A stretch of DNA of 64,000 bases from Brevibacterium sp. 'Marine' (lineage in GTDB: Bacteria > Actinomycetota > Actinomycetes > Actinomycetales > Brevibacteriaceae). The first letter of the stretch is position 1, and every line of letters begins with the position of its first letter. The notes under the pieces are model-generated. The model had not been told where the DNA came from, did not search any database, and saw only the letters and a list, made by a program, of their open reading frames with translations. The stretch lies in NCBI RefSeq assembly GCF_012844365.1, contig NZ_CP051626.1, forward strand, positions 186,001-250,000. Reading direction: 5' to 3'. A program made the position numbers and the translations under genes. Of this stretch, positions 36,189 through 45,046 are shown one piece after another.

Positions 36189-36743
36189 ATGAGAGTCATC
36201 AGATTCTTCGAGGACTGGGTCGTCATCGCCGCGTTCATGGTGATCGTGATCGTCACCTTCGTCAACGTCCTCTCCCGCTACATCTTCAAGGCCTCGCTGG
36301 CCTTCTCGGAGGAGATCACCATCAACCTCCTCGTCGTGCTCACGATGATGGGAGCCGTCGTCGGGATCCGCCTCGGCGCGCATCTCGGGTTCACCTACCT
36401 CGTCGAGAATACGAAGGCAGGGACCCGCCGCGCCCTGCTCTTCACCGGCACCGGACTCATCGTCGTCTTCCTCGCCGTCCTCCTCATCTGGGGCGGGGAG
36501 ATGACGATCGCGCAGGGGGTGCGCGGCCGGGCGACCCCATCGCTGGGCATCCCGCAGTGGCTGTTCACCCTGTCCATCCCCTTGGCCGGTCTGCTCGGAA
36601 TCATCCGCAGCATCCAGGCCCTGCGGACAGCTCTGGGCGAGGACACCTCCGCCGAGGCGGTCGTCGACAGGCTTGCCGGTGAGGCGACCCCGACCGTCGA
36701 TTCGTCCGAATTCTCAGCCGATGTCAAGGGAGGCCGGAAATGA
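36189..36743 (+). CDS. TRAP transporter small permease (DctQ)
   Basis: This 184-residue protein has four membrane segments and the DctQ motif VTFVNVLSRYIFKASLAFSE followed by EITINLLVVLTMMGAVVGIR, which includes the conserved R-Y...SEE block. It forms the small membrane subunit bound to DctM. Its ATG begins two bases after the binding-protein stop region and its own stop overlaps the DctM start. The last 35 residues are an Ala/Glu-rich cytoplasmic tail. Confidence 0.9.
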   Translation: MRVIRFFEDWVVIAAFMVIVIVTFVNVLSRYIFKASLAFSEEITINLLVVLTMMGAVVGIRLGAHLGFTYLVENTKAGTRRALLFTGTGLIVVFLAVLLIWGGEMTIAQGVRGRATPSLGIPQWLFTLSIPLAGLLGIIRSIQALRTALGEDTSAEAVVDRLAGEATPTVDSSEFSADVKGGRK

Positions 36744-38260
36744 TCGCGCTTCTGCTCTTCGGCAGCTTCTTCCTCTTCCTCGGCCTCGGGATCCCCGTCG
36801 CCTTCGCCCTCGGCCTGTCCGCCGTCGTCACCCTCGTGACCACCGACGGTTTCCAGGTCCTCGACGTCGTGCCTTCGGTGATGTTCCCGTCGATGAGTTC
36901 GGGCACGCTGCTGGCGATCCCGTTCTTCATCCTCGCCGGCATCGTCATGCAGTACACGGGCATCTCGCAGCGGCTCGTCGACCTCGCGTTCCTCATCTTC
37001 GGACGCCTGCGCCACGGCCTGGCCGCGGTGACGATCATCTCCGCGTTCTTCTTCTCCGCGATCTCCGGATCGGGGCCGGCCACCGTGGCCGCGATCGGTG
37101 CGATCCTCATCCCCGCGCTCGTGCGCAACGGGTACCAGAAGAAGCATGCGGTCTCCCTCGTCGCGGCCTCCGGGTCGATGGGCATCGTCGTGCCCCCGTC
37201 GATCGCGTTCATCATCTTCGCCGTCGTCGCCGCCGAGTTCGGGTCGATCTCGATCTCCCGGCTGTTCATCGCCGGCATCGTGCCCGGCATCATCATGGCG
37301 CTCGCGTTCTTCATCGCGGCCCTGTTCGTCCCGCGGGTGCGTGAGCTCGCCGGTCTGCCGGTGAGGGCCAAGACCGGCGCCGAGGCGGGGGCCGGGTCGA
37401 CGTCGTCCGCGGGGGGTTCTGATTCCGCCGGCAGCGGCGGTTCGGGTGACGGTGCGGCAGGCGATTCTGCGGCAGTGGGGAAGACTCAGCTGCTGACGAC
37501 GAACGGGAAGGCCGCCTCGGCGAGTTCCGGTTCGTCCGGATCGGGCGTCGGAACCGTCGATCCGACTGTCACGGCCCATCACGACGGCGGGTTCGGCGAG
37601 TTCATGTCCGCGCTGATCAAGGCGATTCCCGGGCTGCTCATCCCGGTGATCATCCTCGGCGGGATCTACGGGGGAATCTTCACGCCCACCGAGGCGGGAG
37701 CCGTCGCATCCGTGTACGCGCTCGTCGTCGGGGTGTTCGTCTACCGGGAGCTGACCTGGAAGGACATGCCGAAGGTATTCCTCGAGTCCGGGGTCTCGAC
37801 CGCGGTCATCATGTTCATCGTCGGCGTGGCCAGCCTCTTCTCCTATGTCATCACCGTCGAGGGGGTGGCCGACCGGATCTCGACGGCGGTGCTGGGAGTG
37901 ACGGACAACAAGTACCTCATCCTCGCGGCGATCACGATCATCCTGCTCATCGTCGGGGCCTTCGTCGACGCGATCAGCGCGTTCTACCTGTTCATCCCGA
38001 TCCTCGTGCCGATCCTCATCGGCGTGGGCGTGGACATGACGACGATCGGTGTGTTCATGACCGTCAACCTCGCCATCGGCCTGTTCACCCCGCCGGTCGG
38101 GCTCAACCTGTATGTGGGCGCGGGCATCGGGAAGATCAAGCTCGAGGAGGTCGCGCGCGGAATCATGCCGTTCCTCATCTGCGCGATCATCGCTCTGCTG
38201 CTCATCACCTACATCCCGGCGATCTCGAACTGGCTGCCCGACCTGCTCGGGGTCGGATAG
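36740..38260 (+). CDS. TRAP transporter large permease (DctM) with a Gly/Ser-rich insert
   Basis: This 506-residue protein has the DctM motifs SGTLLAIPFFILAGIVMQYT, SAISGSGPATVAAIGAIL, ASGSMGIVVPPSIAFII, GGIYGGIFTPTEAGAVASVY and VNLAIGLFTPPVGLNLYVGA. It couples Na+ flow to substrate movement. Residues about 207-283 form a Gly/Ser/Ala-rich low-complexity insert in the cytoplasmic loop between the two halves of the protein, where typical DctMs (about 425 residues) have only a short connection. The insert accounts for the extra length. Confidence 0.92.
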   Translation: MIALLLFGSFFLFLGLGIPVAFALGLSAVVTLVTTDGFQVLDVVPSVMFPSMSSGTLLAIPFFILAGIVMQYTGISQRLVDLAFLIFGRLRHGLAAVTIISAFFFSAISGSGPATVAAIGAILIPALVRNGYQKKHAVSLVAASGSMGIVVPPSIAFIIFAVVAAEFGSISISRLFIAGIVPGIIMALAFFIAALFVPRVRELAGLPVRAKTGAEAGAGSTSSAGGSDSAGSGGSGDGAAGDSAAVGKTQLLTTNGKAASASSGSSGSGVGTVDPTVTAHHDGGFGEFMSALIKAIPGLLIPVIILGGIYGGIFTPTEAGAVASVYALVVGVFVYRELTWKDMPKVFLESGVSTAVIMFIVGVASLFSYVITVEGVADRISTAVLGVTDNKYLILAAITIILLIVGAFVDAISAFYLFIPILVPILIGVGVDMTTIGVFMTVNLAIGLFTPPVGLNLYVGAGIGKIKLEEVARGIMPFLICAIIALLLITYIPAISNWLPDLLGVG

Positions 38261-38376
38261 TTCGGGCTGCCTGCTGTCGGGGTCGGCGCCTGCGGGCGTC
38301 GGCCTCGGCCGGCGGGCCGGGCCATTCGGTCGGGCCGGGAATCTCACGTCTCACTCACCTCTGTCGAAGGAGAATC

Positions 38377-39144
38377 ATGGAACCGTATCTGCTCACGAAC
38401 AAGACGGCCTTGGTCACCGGTGCCGCGCAGGGCATCGGCCTGGCCATCGCCAGCGCGCTGGCCAGGCGGGGTGCCTCGGTCGGGATCGTCGACCTCAAAG
38501 GCGCGGAGGAGGCCGCGGCCGGGCTGGCTTCGGAGTACCCGGATCAGCGATTCGCGGCGTTCTCCCTCGATGTCCGCGACGCCGACGAGGTGACTGCCGC
38601 GGTGGGGTCGTTCGTGTCGACCTTCGGGGGTCTCGACATCCTCGTCAACAATGCGGGCACGGCCGCACGCATCGGCATCGATGAGATCACCGCTGAACAG
38701 TGGCAGCGCGATATCGAGACCAACCTCGGTGGGACGTTCAACTTCATCAAGGCCGCCGTCCACCCGCACATGTGGGAGGCCGGGAGCGGGTCGATCATCA
38801 ACATCTCGTCGATCTCGGGCATCAACGGGGGAGCGGTCTCCGACGGGGAGGCCGGTGCCCGCTCGGGGCCGGCGTATGCGGCGAGCAAGGGCGGGATCAT
38901 CGCCCTGACGAAATGGGTGGCCAAGGAGTACGGACGCCGGGGCATCCGCTGCAATTCGGTGGCTCCCGGCCCGGTCGAGTCCGCGCTCACCGTCGGGCAG
39001 ACCTATGACACCTCGGGTCAGGCGCTCGACCGCATGGGTCAGCCGGATGAGATCGCCCAGGCGGTCGCCTACCTCGCCACAGACGGTGCCGCGTTCACGA
39101 CGGGACAGATCCTGCGCGTCGACGGCGGGGCCGTGATGTCGTGA
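38377..39144 (+). CDS. Short-chain dehydrogenase/reductase (FabG-like)
   Basis: This 255-residue classical SDR has TALVTGAAQGIGLAIASALA (TGxxxGIG), DILVNNAGTAARIGIDEITA (NNAG), SIINISSISGINGGAVSDGE with the catalytic Ser, and GPAYAASKGGIIALTKWVAK (YxxxK), ending ILRVDGGAVMS. The ATG follows GAAGGAGAATC. Located 116 bp after the DctM gene in the same direction, it probably belongs to the same catabolic unit and oxidises an alcohol group on the imported acid. Confidence 0.9.
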   Translation: MEPYLLTNKTALVTGAAQGIGLAIASALARRGASVGIVDLKGAEEAAAGLASEYPDQRFAAFSLDVRDADEVTAAVGSFVSTFGGLDILVNNAGTAARIGIDEITAEQWQRDIETNLGGTFNFIKAAVHPHMWEAGSGSIINISSISGINGGAVSDGEAGARSGPAYAASKGGIIALTKWVAKEYGRRGIRCNSVAPGPVESALTVGQTYDTSGQALDRMGQPDEIAQAVAYLATDGAAFTTGQILRVDGGAVMS

Positions 39145-39173
39145 GTCGCTGACGTTGTCGGTCGCTGGAGCAG

Positions 39174-40130
39174 TCAGTCGGTGCGGCGGACGAAGAGTTC
39201 GAAGGTCACCGCCACCGGGTTGGCTCCGGATTCGAGGGTGCCGAAGCTGACTTCTCCGGCGACGTCGACGACCTCGCCGAAGAGGGTGACCTGCGGGGTC
39301 TCGCTCGCGGCATCGGTGACGGTTCCGCTCAGGTGGGTGAACTCGACGGCCGGCCATGGGGCACTGTCGCCTGTGAACACGGCTCCGGTCGTGCTGCCGA
39401 GGCTCGCTGTCACCTCGGCGGAGTCGAAGCCGGCGGTCCGGCAGACGGCGAGGACCGCCTCGTCGAGGATCTCACTGGGACGGATGCGGGAGACGACGGC
39501 ATCGGCGGGCCGGGCCGCCTCGGCGAGATCGGGCGCGGTTGATGCTGACGCGGTGGCGTGTGCCGGTGTGACCGGGTGCGGCGCGAATGCGGAGAACCCG
39601 GTCTCGGGATCGACGTCGCTGATCAGTCGCGCGTCGTCGAGGGCGAAGAGTCGGATGGTCAGCCCGTTGGGGCCCGCGGTCGTGCCTGGTAGCAGGTGGC
39701 CGCCCTTGGTTTCGCCGTCCACATTGGTCCACGATGCATGGACGTGACAGAAGGGGGAGTCGTCGCGCCAACCGATCGTGGCCGATGCATGACGCAGTCG
39801 GGTGGGGACATCGATGGTGAACGCCTCGGTGAAGGACATCGGGTGCTCGGCGTCGGGACCATGGGCGGGGTGGACGTAGTCGATGTGCCCGAGTTCCCCT
39901 GCGACGAACTCGGCCATAATGCCGGGAACGGAGAAGTCGGTCAGTGACTGCTCGAGGGCGGCAAAGAGGTCGGTGCCCTCGGGGAGTTCGAGGACGTGCT
40001 CGGTGCAGCGGGTCGGGACGGGGACGATGCGGGGGCTCTGTCGCGGGCCCGCGTGGACGACCGCCGTTCCCGGCGCTTTGAGTGGGAAGGTCGGCTGTTG
40101 AAGTGCTGTCGTCTCGGCTCCATTGCTCAT
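39174..40130 (-). CDS. PPC/DUF296 domain protein, two domains
   Basis: This 318-residue protein appears to carry two PPC (DUF296) domains. The first has FVAGELGHIDYVHPAHGPDA, then FCHVHASWTNVDGETKGGHL followed by LPGTTA, where the HVHAS...GGHL His cluster is the PPC metal-binding signature. The second (about 215-318) is more degenerate, with GSTTGAVFTGDSAPWPAVEF and QVTLFGEVVDVAGEVSFGTL. PPC domains occur in archaeal and bacterial metalloproteins and plant AHL DNA-binding proteins; catalytic roles are unclear. It is convergent with the SDR gene and lies 82 bp upstream of the LysR gene's 3' end, within a metabolic cluster. Confidence 0.78.
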   Translation of the reverse strand: MSNGAETTALQQPTFPLKAPGTAVVHAGPRQSPRIVPVPTRCTEHVLELPEGTDLFAALEQSLTDFSVPGIMAEFVAGELGHIDYVHPAHGPDAEHPMSFTEAFTIDVPTRLRHASATIGWRDDSPFCHVHASWTNVDGETKGGHLLPGTTAGPNGLTIRLFALDDARLISDVDPETGFSAFAPHPVTPAHATASASTAPDLAEAARPADAVVSRIRPSEILDEAVLAVCRTAGFDSAEVTASLGSTTGAVFTGDSAPWPAVEFTHLSGTVTDAASETPQVTLFGEVVDVAGEVSFGTLESGANPVAVTFELFVRRTD

Positions 40131-40212
40131 GGCTCGATTATCGTCGGCGGCCAGCGTCGATGTCGCCGAGAATCCATGTGGTGGAACGTGAGGTTCCACA
40201 GCCCTTGAGGAA

Positions 40213-41112
40213 TCAGAGGCTGTTCTGCAGGGCCTCCACGACAAGGTCGAGGCCGTGGGACTCGCGGCGCGGATCAGCTTCGAGGACCTGGATGTAGCGT
40301 GATTCGATATCCGGGTCGATGATCGGGACAGCTGTGCAGCCGACCGCATCGAGATTCGTCGGAATGGTCCGTCCCGCCATCATGGCGATCATCGACGTTC
40401 CCACGAGCGAGCGCAGCATGAGCACCGGGCACGTGGCCTCAAGTGACGGGGAGAAGACCTGCCCCTGCGCTCGCACGGCCTGCTCGATGCGCATCCTCGC
40501 CGTGTTCCCTGCGGGCAGGGTGCCGACGGGATAGTCGATCATGTCTCTGATGAAGAGGCTGGAACGGTCGGCCAGCGGGTGGTCCTCGTCGAGGATTGCG
40601 AAGTTCGCCGCTTCGACCTCGGCGACTCTGCGTACTCCGGGCAGAGTCCCGAACTCCTGGCTCGAGACCGAGAAGTTCACGCACAGATCGGCCTGTCGAT
40701 TCCGCAGCACCTGCAGAGCCTCGACCGAGCCTCGGTCGATGATGCTGACCTGAACTCGGTCCGTTGTCCGCATGAGCCGGTTGATGGCATCGGCCACCAC
40801 GGTCTGCCCCAACCCGGTGCTCGTCACGATCGAGACCGTTTCGACGGCGCCGGAGTACTCGCCGAATGAGTCGGCGAGCAGTTCCGACTCGGCGATGGTC
40901 CGGCGAGCGAAATCGGCGACGGCCAGGCATTGAGCGGTGGGAATGACGCCGGAGCTCGTCCTCTCGAACAGCTGTGTGCCGTAATGCTCTTCCAGATTCC
41001 TGATCTGACGGCTGGCGGTCGAGTGGGAGATGAAGATCGACCTCGCGGCCAGGTGGATCGACCCGTATTCGACGACGGCGAGCAGAGTGGTGAGACTGCG
41101 GAGATCGGTCAT
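40213..41112 (-). CDS. LysR family regulator
   Basis: This 299-residue LysR protein has the HTH segment MTDLRSLTTLLAVVEYGSIH, LAARSIFISHSTASRQIRNL and EEHYGTQLFERTSSGVIPTA, and an effector domain starting VSIVTSTGLGQTVVADAINR, with VLRNRQADLCVNFSVSSQEF. In the linker region it is standard. It is divergent from the M20 peptidase gene with a 139-bp control region that contains two short palindromes, and it is likely to regulate that gene and the following transporter. Confidence 0.9.
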   Translation of the reverse strand: MTDLRSLTTLLAVVEYGSIHLAARSIFISHSTASRQIRNLEEHYGTQLFERTSSGVIPTAQCLAVADFARRTIAESELLADSFGEYSGAVETVSIVTSTGLGQTVVADAINRLMRTTDRVQVSIIDRGSVEALQVLRNRQADLCVNFSVSSQEFGTLPGVRRVAEVEAANFAILDEDHPLADRSSLFIRDMIDYPVGTLPAGNTARMRIEQAVRAQGQVFSPSLEATCPVLMLRSLVGTSMIAMMAGRTIPTNLDAVGCTAVPIIDPDIESRYIQVLEADPRRESHGLDLVVEALQNSL

Positions 41113-41153
41113 CGTGGTCGTCCTTCGGGCCGGGTGCGAGACCAGCGTACGTC

Positions 41154-41195
41154 GGTGGTGCAGCAAACGCACCACCTCGGTGCGGGAATCGCACC
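41154..41195. promoter_or_regulatory. Two adjacent palindromes in the LysR/M20 divergent region
   Basis: GGTGGTGC (41154-41161) and GCACCACC (41169-41176) flank a 7-base spacer; GGTGCG (41179-41184) and CGCACC (41190-41195) flank a 5-base spacer. Both share the GGTG/CACC core and lie 45-85 bp upstream of the LysR start. They are candidate LysR operator sites. Confidence 0.5.
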
Positions 41196-41251
41196 CGGGT
41201 GTGGACGGATCCGGCTGTCGCCGAGCCTGCTCCTCGGCGAGGCTGGCAGTC

Positions 41252-42715
41252 ATGAACACAGAGAACACCGGCCGCGAGGCTGCGGCACAATCCGCCGAGA
41301 CCCGAACCGACCTGGCCCGACGTGCCGGTGCATTCGTCCGCAGCACGGACTTCATCGACCGTCTCTCCCGCCGGGTCGCGCGCCGCACCGAAAGCCAGGC
41401 TCCCGGGGGCGGGCCGGCAGCGATGGCCTACCTCAGCGAGGAGATCGTCCCGGAACTCGCTGAACTCGGTTTCTCCTCGACCATCCACGACAACCCGGAA
41501 TCGGATGAGCATCCGCTGCTCATCGCCACCCGCGTCGAGGACGAGCGGCTGCCGACGGTGCTGCTCTACGGCCACGCCGATGTGCAGTTCGCCCACGATT
41601 CGCAGTGGGCCGAAGGGCTCGACCCCTGGGTGCTCACCCGTGACGGTGATCGCCTGTACGGTCGCGGCACCGCCGACAACAAGGGACAGCACAGCGTGAA
41701 CACGGCGGCACTGCGGACCGTGCTCGCCGGTCTCGGCGGGACGGGCTCAGTCGCCGAGGCGACGCTCGGCTACAACGTCACGGTCCTCCTCGAGACCGCC
41801 GAAGAGGCAGGATCCATGGGCCTGCGCTCGTTTGCGGCCGCACATGCCGCTGACCTCTCGGCCGAGCTCTTCCTCGCCTCCGACGGTCCGCGGATCGCCG
41901 CCGAGGTGCCCACGCTCTTCCTCGGCTCCCGCGGCGCCCTGAACTTCCGGCTCATCGCCCACGAACGCGACGGCGACCATCACTCGGGAAACTGGGGCGG
42001 TCGTCTGCGGAACCCGGCCACGGTCATCGCCGCCGCAATCAATGCGCTGGTCGATGGCCACGGCGTCATCCGGATCCCGGCTCTGCGCCCCGACGCTCCT
42101 CCCGCCTCGGTGATCGACGCGGTGGCGAAGCTTCCCGACATCGTCGAGGAGGGGGCGCCGGAGACCGATCCGAGCTGGGGCGAGCCCGGTCTGAGTCCCG
42201 CCGAACGGGTCTTCGCCTTCAATGTCCTCGAGGTCCTCGCTCTCGATGCCGGGGATCCGGCTCAGGTCGTCAACGCGATCCCCGGCACCGCCTCGGCGAG
42301 CATGCAGCTGCGCTACGTCGTCGGCACGGATGTCAGCGACTTCGAGAACCGGGTCCGAATCTTCCTCGAAGAACAAGGGATCCACGGGGTCGCGGTCGAG
42401 TTCGAACACTGCATGCCGGCCACACGTCTGGACCCGGGAGCACGAGTCGTCACGGCGGCGGCGGAATCGATCCGTAAGACGACCGGACTTGAGGCCGCCG
42501 TCGAGCCGAACCTCGGGGGAACGATTCCGAACGATGTCTTCGCCGAGGTGCTCGGACTGCCGACCGTCTGGGTGCCGCATTCCTACCCGGGCTGCAATCA
42601 GCACGCACCCGATGAACATGCCCTGGTGTCGATCCTCGAGCAGGGGGCGGAGATCATGACGGGAATGTTCTGGGACATGCATATGCGTCCGGACGACTGG
42701 TTCTCCTCGAAATGA
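41252..42715 (+). CDS. M20 family dipeptidase/deacylase
   Basis: This 487-residue metallohydrolase has the M20 metal motifs PTVLLYGHADVQFAHDSQW, RDGDRLYGRGTADNKGQHSV (bridging Asp), VTVLLETAEEAGSMGLRSFA (catalytic Glu and Glu ligand), and ASDGPRIAAEVPTLFLGSRG with the Asp ligand. A His ligand lies in the C-terminal HSYPGCNQHAPDEH. The long lid (AHERDGDHHSGNWGG) places it in the peptidase/carnosinase-like subgroup that acts on dipeptides or N-acyl amino acids. It has no secretion signal. It is divergent from LysR and followed by an MHS transporter. Confidence 0.9.
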   Translation: MNTENTGREAAAQSAETRTDLARRAGAFVRSTDFIDRLSRRVARRTESQAPGGGPAAMAYLSEEIVPELAELGFSSTIHDNPESDEHPLLIATRVEDERLPTVLLYGHADVQFAHDSQWAEGLDPWVLTRDGDRLYGRGTADNKGQHSVNTAALRTVLAGLGGTGSVAEATLGYNVTVLLETAEEAGSMGLRSFAAAHAADLSAELFLASDGPRIAAEVPTLFLGSRGALNFRLIAHERDGDHHSGNWGGRLRNPATVIAAAINALVDGHGVIRIPALRPDAPPASVIDAVAKLPDIVEEGAPETDPSWGEPGLSPAERVFAFNVLEVLALDAGDPAQVVNAIPGTASASMQLRYVVGTDVSDFENRVRIFLEEQGIHGVAVEFEHCMPATRLDPGARVVTAAAESIRKTTGLEAAVEPNLGGTIPNDVFAEVLGLPTVWVPHSYPGCNQHAPDEHALVSILEQGAEIMTGMFWDMHMRPDDWFSSK

Positions 42716-42794
42716 CCCCACCTGCTGTCGGAGGCCCCGTGTCGCCGCCAACCAGCCCGTCCCACCACCACACTGCAGGCAAAGGAGCCCAATC

Positions 42795-44090
42795 ATGACA
42801 GAAGCGCTGTCGACGCAGAATACCGCTGAGAACAAGCCGGTGAGATCGTGGAAGGTCATCACCGCGGCCTCGATCGGCAATGCCCTCGAGTGGTACGACA
42901 TCTCGGTGTATGCGTACTTCTCCGTCTACATCTCTGTGGCGTTCTTCCCCTCCGAGAGCCATGCCGTCTCGGTGATGCTTGCCCTGGGCACATTCGCGCT
43001 GTCCTTCTTCATCCGCCCGGTCGGGGCAATCGTGCTCGGCAGCTTTGCCGACCGGAAGGGGCGCAAACCGGCACTGACGCTGACGATCTGGCTGATGTTC
43101 GCAGGCACCCTGATGATCGTGCTCATGCCGCCGGCACATGTCATCGGACTGGCCGCGCCGCTTCTCATTCTGCTCGCCCGGCTCATTCAGGGATTCGCCG
43201 CAGGAGGCGAATTCGGGTCGGCGACCTCACTCATGGTCGAACACCTGCCTGACCGCCGCGGCTTCGCGGCCAGTTGGCAGTTCACCTCGCAGGCGATGTC
43301 GACGATCCTCGCCTCCATCATCGGTGTGGCCGTGACGACGACGCTGTCTCAAGAGCAGCTTGAGACCTGGGGGTTCCGTCTGCCCTTCATCGTCGGGCTC
43401 CTCGTCGGTCCGGTCGGGCTCTACATTCGTCGGCATGTGCCCGAATCTCCTGCCTTCGCCGCTGCCCGAGCCGAGAAGCCCAAGGAAGCAGCGGCCATCG
43501 GAGGTGTGCTGCGACATCACAAATTGGCCGTGGTTTTGGCGATCGGCGCGATCGCTGTCTCGACCTGTCTGAACTACTTCATTACGTATGTGCCGACCTA
43601 TGCAGTCGACAACCTCGGGATGAACAGCTCCGCAGGGTTCTGGGCGACCCTGGTGTCCGGGCTCGTGCTGTTCTTCTGCACTCCGGTCGCCGGCTACTTC
43701 TGCGACAGGCTCGGACGGCTGACCTTCATGATTCCCGCGGCGCTCGCCGTCATGGTCCTCACCTGGGTGTTGTTCACCTGGGTCGTCGCGGCCAATGCGC
43801 TGTCGGTGCTCATCATCGTCGTCATCATCTTCTCGATCCTCAAGGCCGCCTATTACGGGCCGCTGGCCAGCGTCATGGGTGACATCTTCCCCACCGAGGT
43901 GCGGGGGACGGGATTGTCCTTGGGCTACAACGTCGGCGTGGCAATCTTCGGAGGACTGACCCCGCTGGTGGCGGCCTGGCTCATCGGCATCACCGGTGAC
44001 GCGAAGGCCCCGGCCTATTGGGTGCTGCTCGCCGGAGCGCTGAGCGTGACGGCGATCCTCGTGGTGTGGAAGAAGCTCGGCGTGCGCTGA
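42795..44090 (+). CDS. MHS (metabolite:H+ symporter) family MFS transporter
   Basis: This 431-residue protein has 12 membrane segments and the MHS signature AASIGNALEWYDISVYAYFS, then RPVGAIVLGSFADRKGRKPA, RLIQGFAAGGEFGSATSLMV and EHLPDRRGFAASWQF. These patterns are shared by ProP, KgtP and citrate carriers, which import osmolytes or organic acids with protons. It lies 79 bp after the M20 gene; import of the peptidase substrate or a related amide is inferred. The ATG at 42795 follows AAAGGAGCC. Confidence 0.9.
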   Translation: MTEALSTQNTAENKPVRSWKVITAASIGNALEWYDISVYAYFSVYISVAFFPSESHAVSVMLALGTFALSFFIRPVGAIVLGSFADRKGRKPALTLTIWLMFAGTLMIVLMPPAHVIGLAAPLLILLARLIQGFAAGGEFGSATSLMVEHLPDRRGFAASWQFTSQAMSTILASIIGVAVTTTLSQEQLETWGFRLPFIVGLLVGPVGLYIRRHVPESPAFAAARAEKPKEAAAIGGVLRHHKLAVVLAIGAIAVSTCLNYFITYVPTYAVDNLGMNSSAGFWATLVSGLVLFFCTPVAGYFCDRLGRLTFMIPAALAVMVLTWVLFTWVVAANALSVLIIVVIIFSILKAAYYGPLASVMGDIFPTEVRGTGLSLGYNVGVAIFGGLTPLVAAWLIGITGDAKAPAYWVLLAGALSVTAILVVWKKLGVR

Positions 44091-44118
44091 CGCTCAGGGT
44101 ATGGGTGCCGACGTGAGA

Positions 44119-44152
44119 TCGGGGCCGTGGTCGATTGCGACCGCGGCCCCGA
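44119..44152. terminator. Bidirectional terminator between convergent genes
   Basis: TCGGGGCCG-T-GGTCG (44119-44133) pairs with CGACC-G-CGGCCCCGA (44138-44152) around a 4-base loop with one mismatch. It sits in the 79-bp gap between the MHS and DUF1275 genes. Confidence 0.6.
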
Positions 44153-44169
44153 CCGGGCGAATACGGAAC

Positions 44170-44871
44170 TCAGGCGTTCGCGGCAACGGCGGCGGCCGCC
44201 TCGGCGCGGGTTCGTCTCTTCTTCTCAGCGAGGTGGCCGATCACGGCTGCGGCGGCGATCATGACGGCGACGAGGGCGATGCCGATCCACTGATTGAGCA
44301 TGAGCGTGGCGGCACCGGCCAGAGCGCCGATGAGGATGAGGACGACGGCCAGTGCCCGGCGGATCCAGCGGACATTGTCACCGCCGGCCAGGCTCGAATC
44401 GGCGGCGAGGCCGACGATCGTCGAGGTCACGACCACGGTGGTGACGTCGGCGATCTTCATCTTCCGTGCGGCCGCGGCCTGCGCACCCATGAGCGCGGAC
44501 AGGGCTGAGGTGAAGATCGTGCCGGCCAGGCCGATCTCGGGGTCGGGGACGACCGCGACGTAGACGGACAATGCGGCACAGCCGACGGCAACGCTGGAGA
44601 AGATCACGGTCGTCCGGTGGTGCCAATTCTCGCCGATGTCGCCGAGGATGCGCCCGGACAGTGCCGCGCCGATCATGAAGAACACGAGCGCGAGGGCGGG
44701 ACGGAGGACGGGGACGCCGTCGGCGCCGGCGAGACCCATGCCGAGGATGACGACGTTGCCGGTCATGTTGCCCGTGAAGACCTTGTCGAAGCCGAGGTAG
44801 CCGATGGCATCGACCATGCCGGTCGAGAAGGTCAGCAACAGCAGCATGGCCAGGTCGAGGCGACGAGTCAT
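44170..44871 (-). CDS. YoaK/DUF1275 family membrane protein
   Basis: This 233-residue protein has about six membrane segments and DUF1275 motifs: LLTFSTGMVDAIGYLGFDKV, FTGNMTGNVVILGMGLAG, ALSALMGAQAAAARKMKIAD and VTTVVVTSTIVGLAADSSL. The T-G-N-x-T-G-N and MGxQ(A/N) blocks are invariant in the family, whose function is unknown. The ATG at 44871 follows GAAAGGACCC. It is divergent from the ABC transporter operon. Confidence 0.85.
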   Translation of the reverse strand: MTRRLDLAMLLLLTFSTGMVDAIGYLGFDKVFTGNMTGNVVILGMGLAGADGVPVLRPALALVFFMIGAALSGRILGDIGENWHHRTTVIFSSVAVGCAALSVYVAVVPDPEIGLAGTIFTSALSALMGAQAAAARKMKIADVTTVVVTSTIVGLAADSSLAGGDNVRWIRRALAVVLILIGALAGAATLMLNQWIGIALVAVMIAAAAVIGHLAEKKRRTRAEAAAAVAANA

Positions 44872-44970
44872 GAGGGTCCTTTCGGGGCGGGAGGTTCGAC
44901 TGGAGCAAGTGCTGAATGTGTAGAGAGAAGTGCGTCGGTTGATTCCCACATCTCGAAACTTTCACGTTTT

Positions 44971-45014
44971 TTGTATGCAAAAGGTTAATTTCACTATAGA
45001 TTGTATGCAACAAA
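44971..45014. promoter_or_regulatory. Paired TTGTATGCAA operators upstream of the ABC/GGT operon
   Basis: TTGTATGCAAAA (44971-44982) and TTGTATGCAACAAA (45001-45014) are spaced exactly 30 bp start to start, about three helical turns, on the same DNA face. They lie 33-76 bp before the GTG start of the binding protein. The second copy equals the site at 13172-13185 for 14 bases. The GntR regulator encoded at the end of this operon, or the one at 20629-21309, is the likely ligand. Confidence 0.65.
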
Positions 45015-45046
45015 TCACCAAGATCCGAGACCACGAGGGAGTGCGA

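Noticed and set aside
36395..38347. 650-codon open frame on the minus strand opposite the TRAP permeases
   Set aside because: It is Arg/Asp/Glu-rich with no recognisable domain and mirrors the GC-rich third positions of the real DctQ and DctM genes on the other strand.
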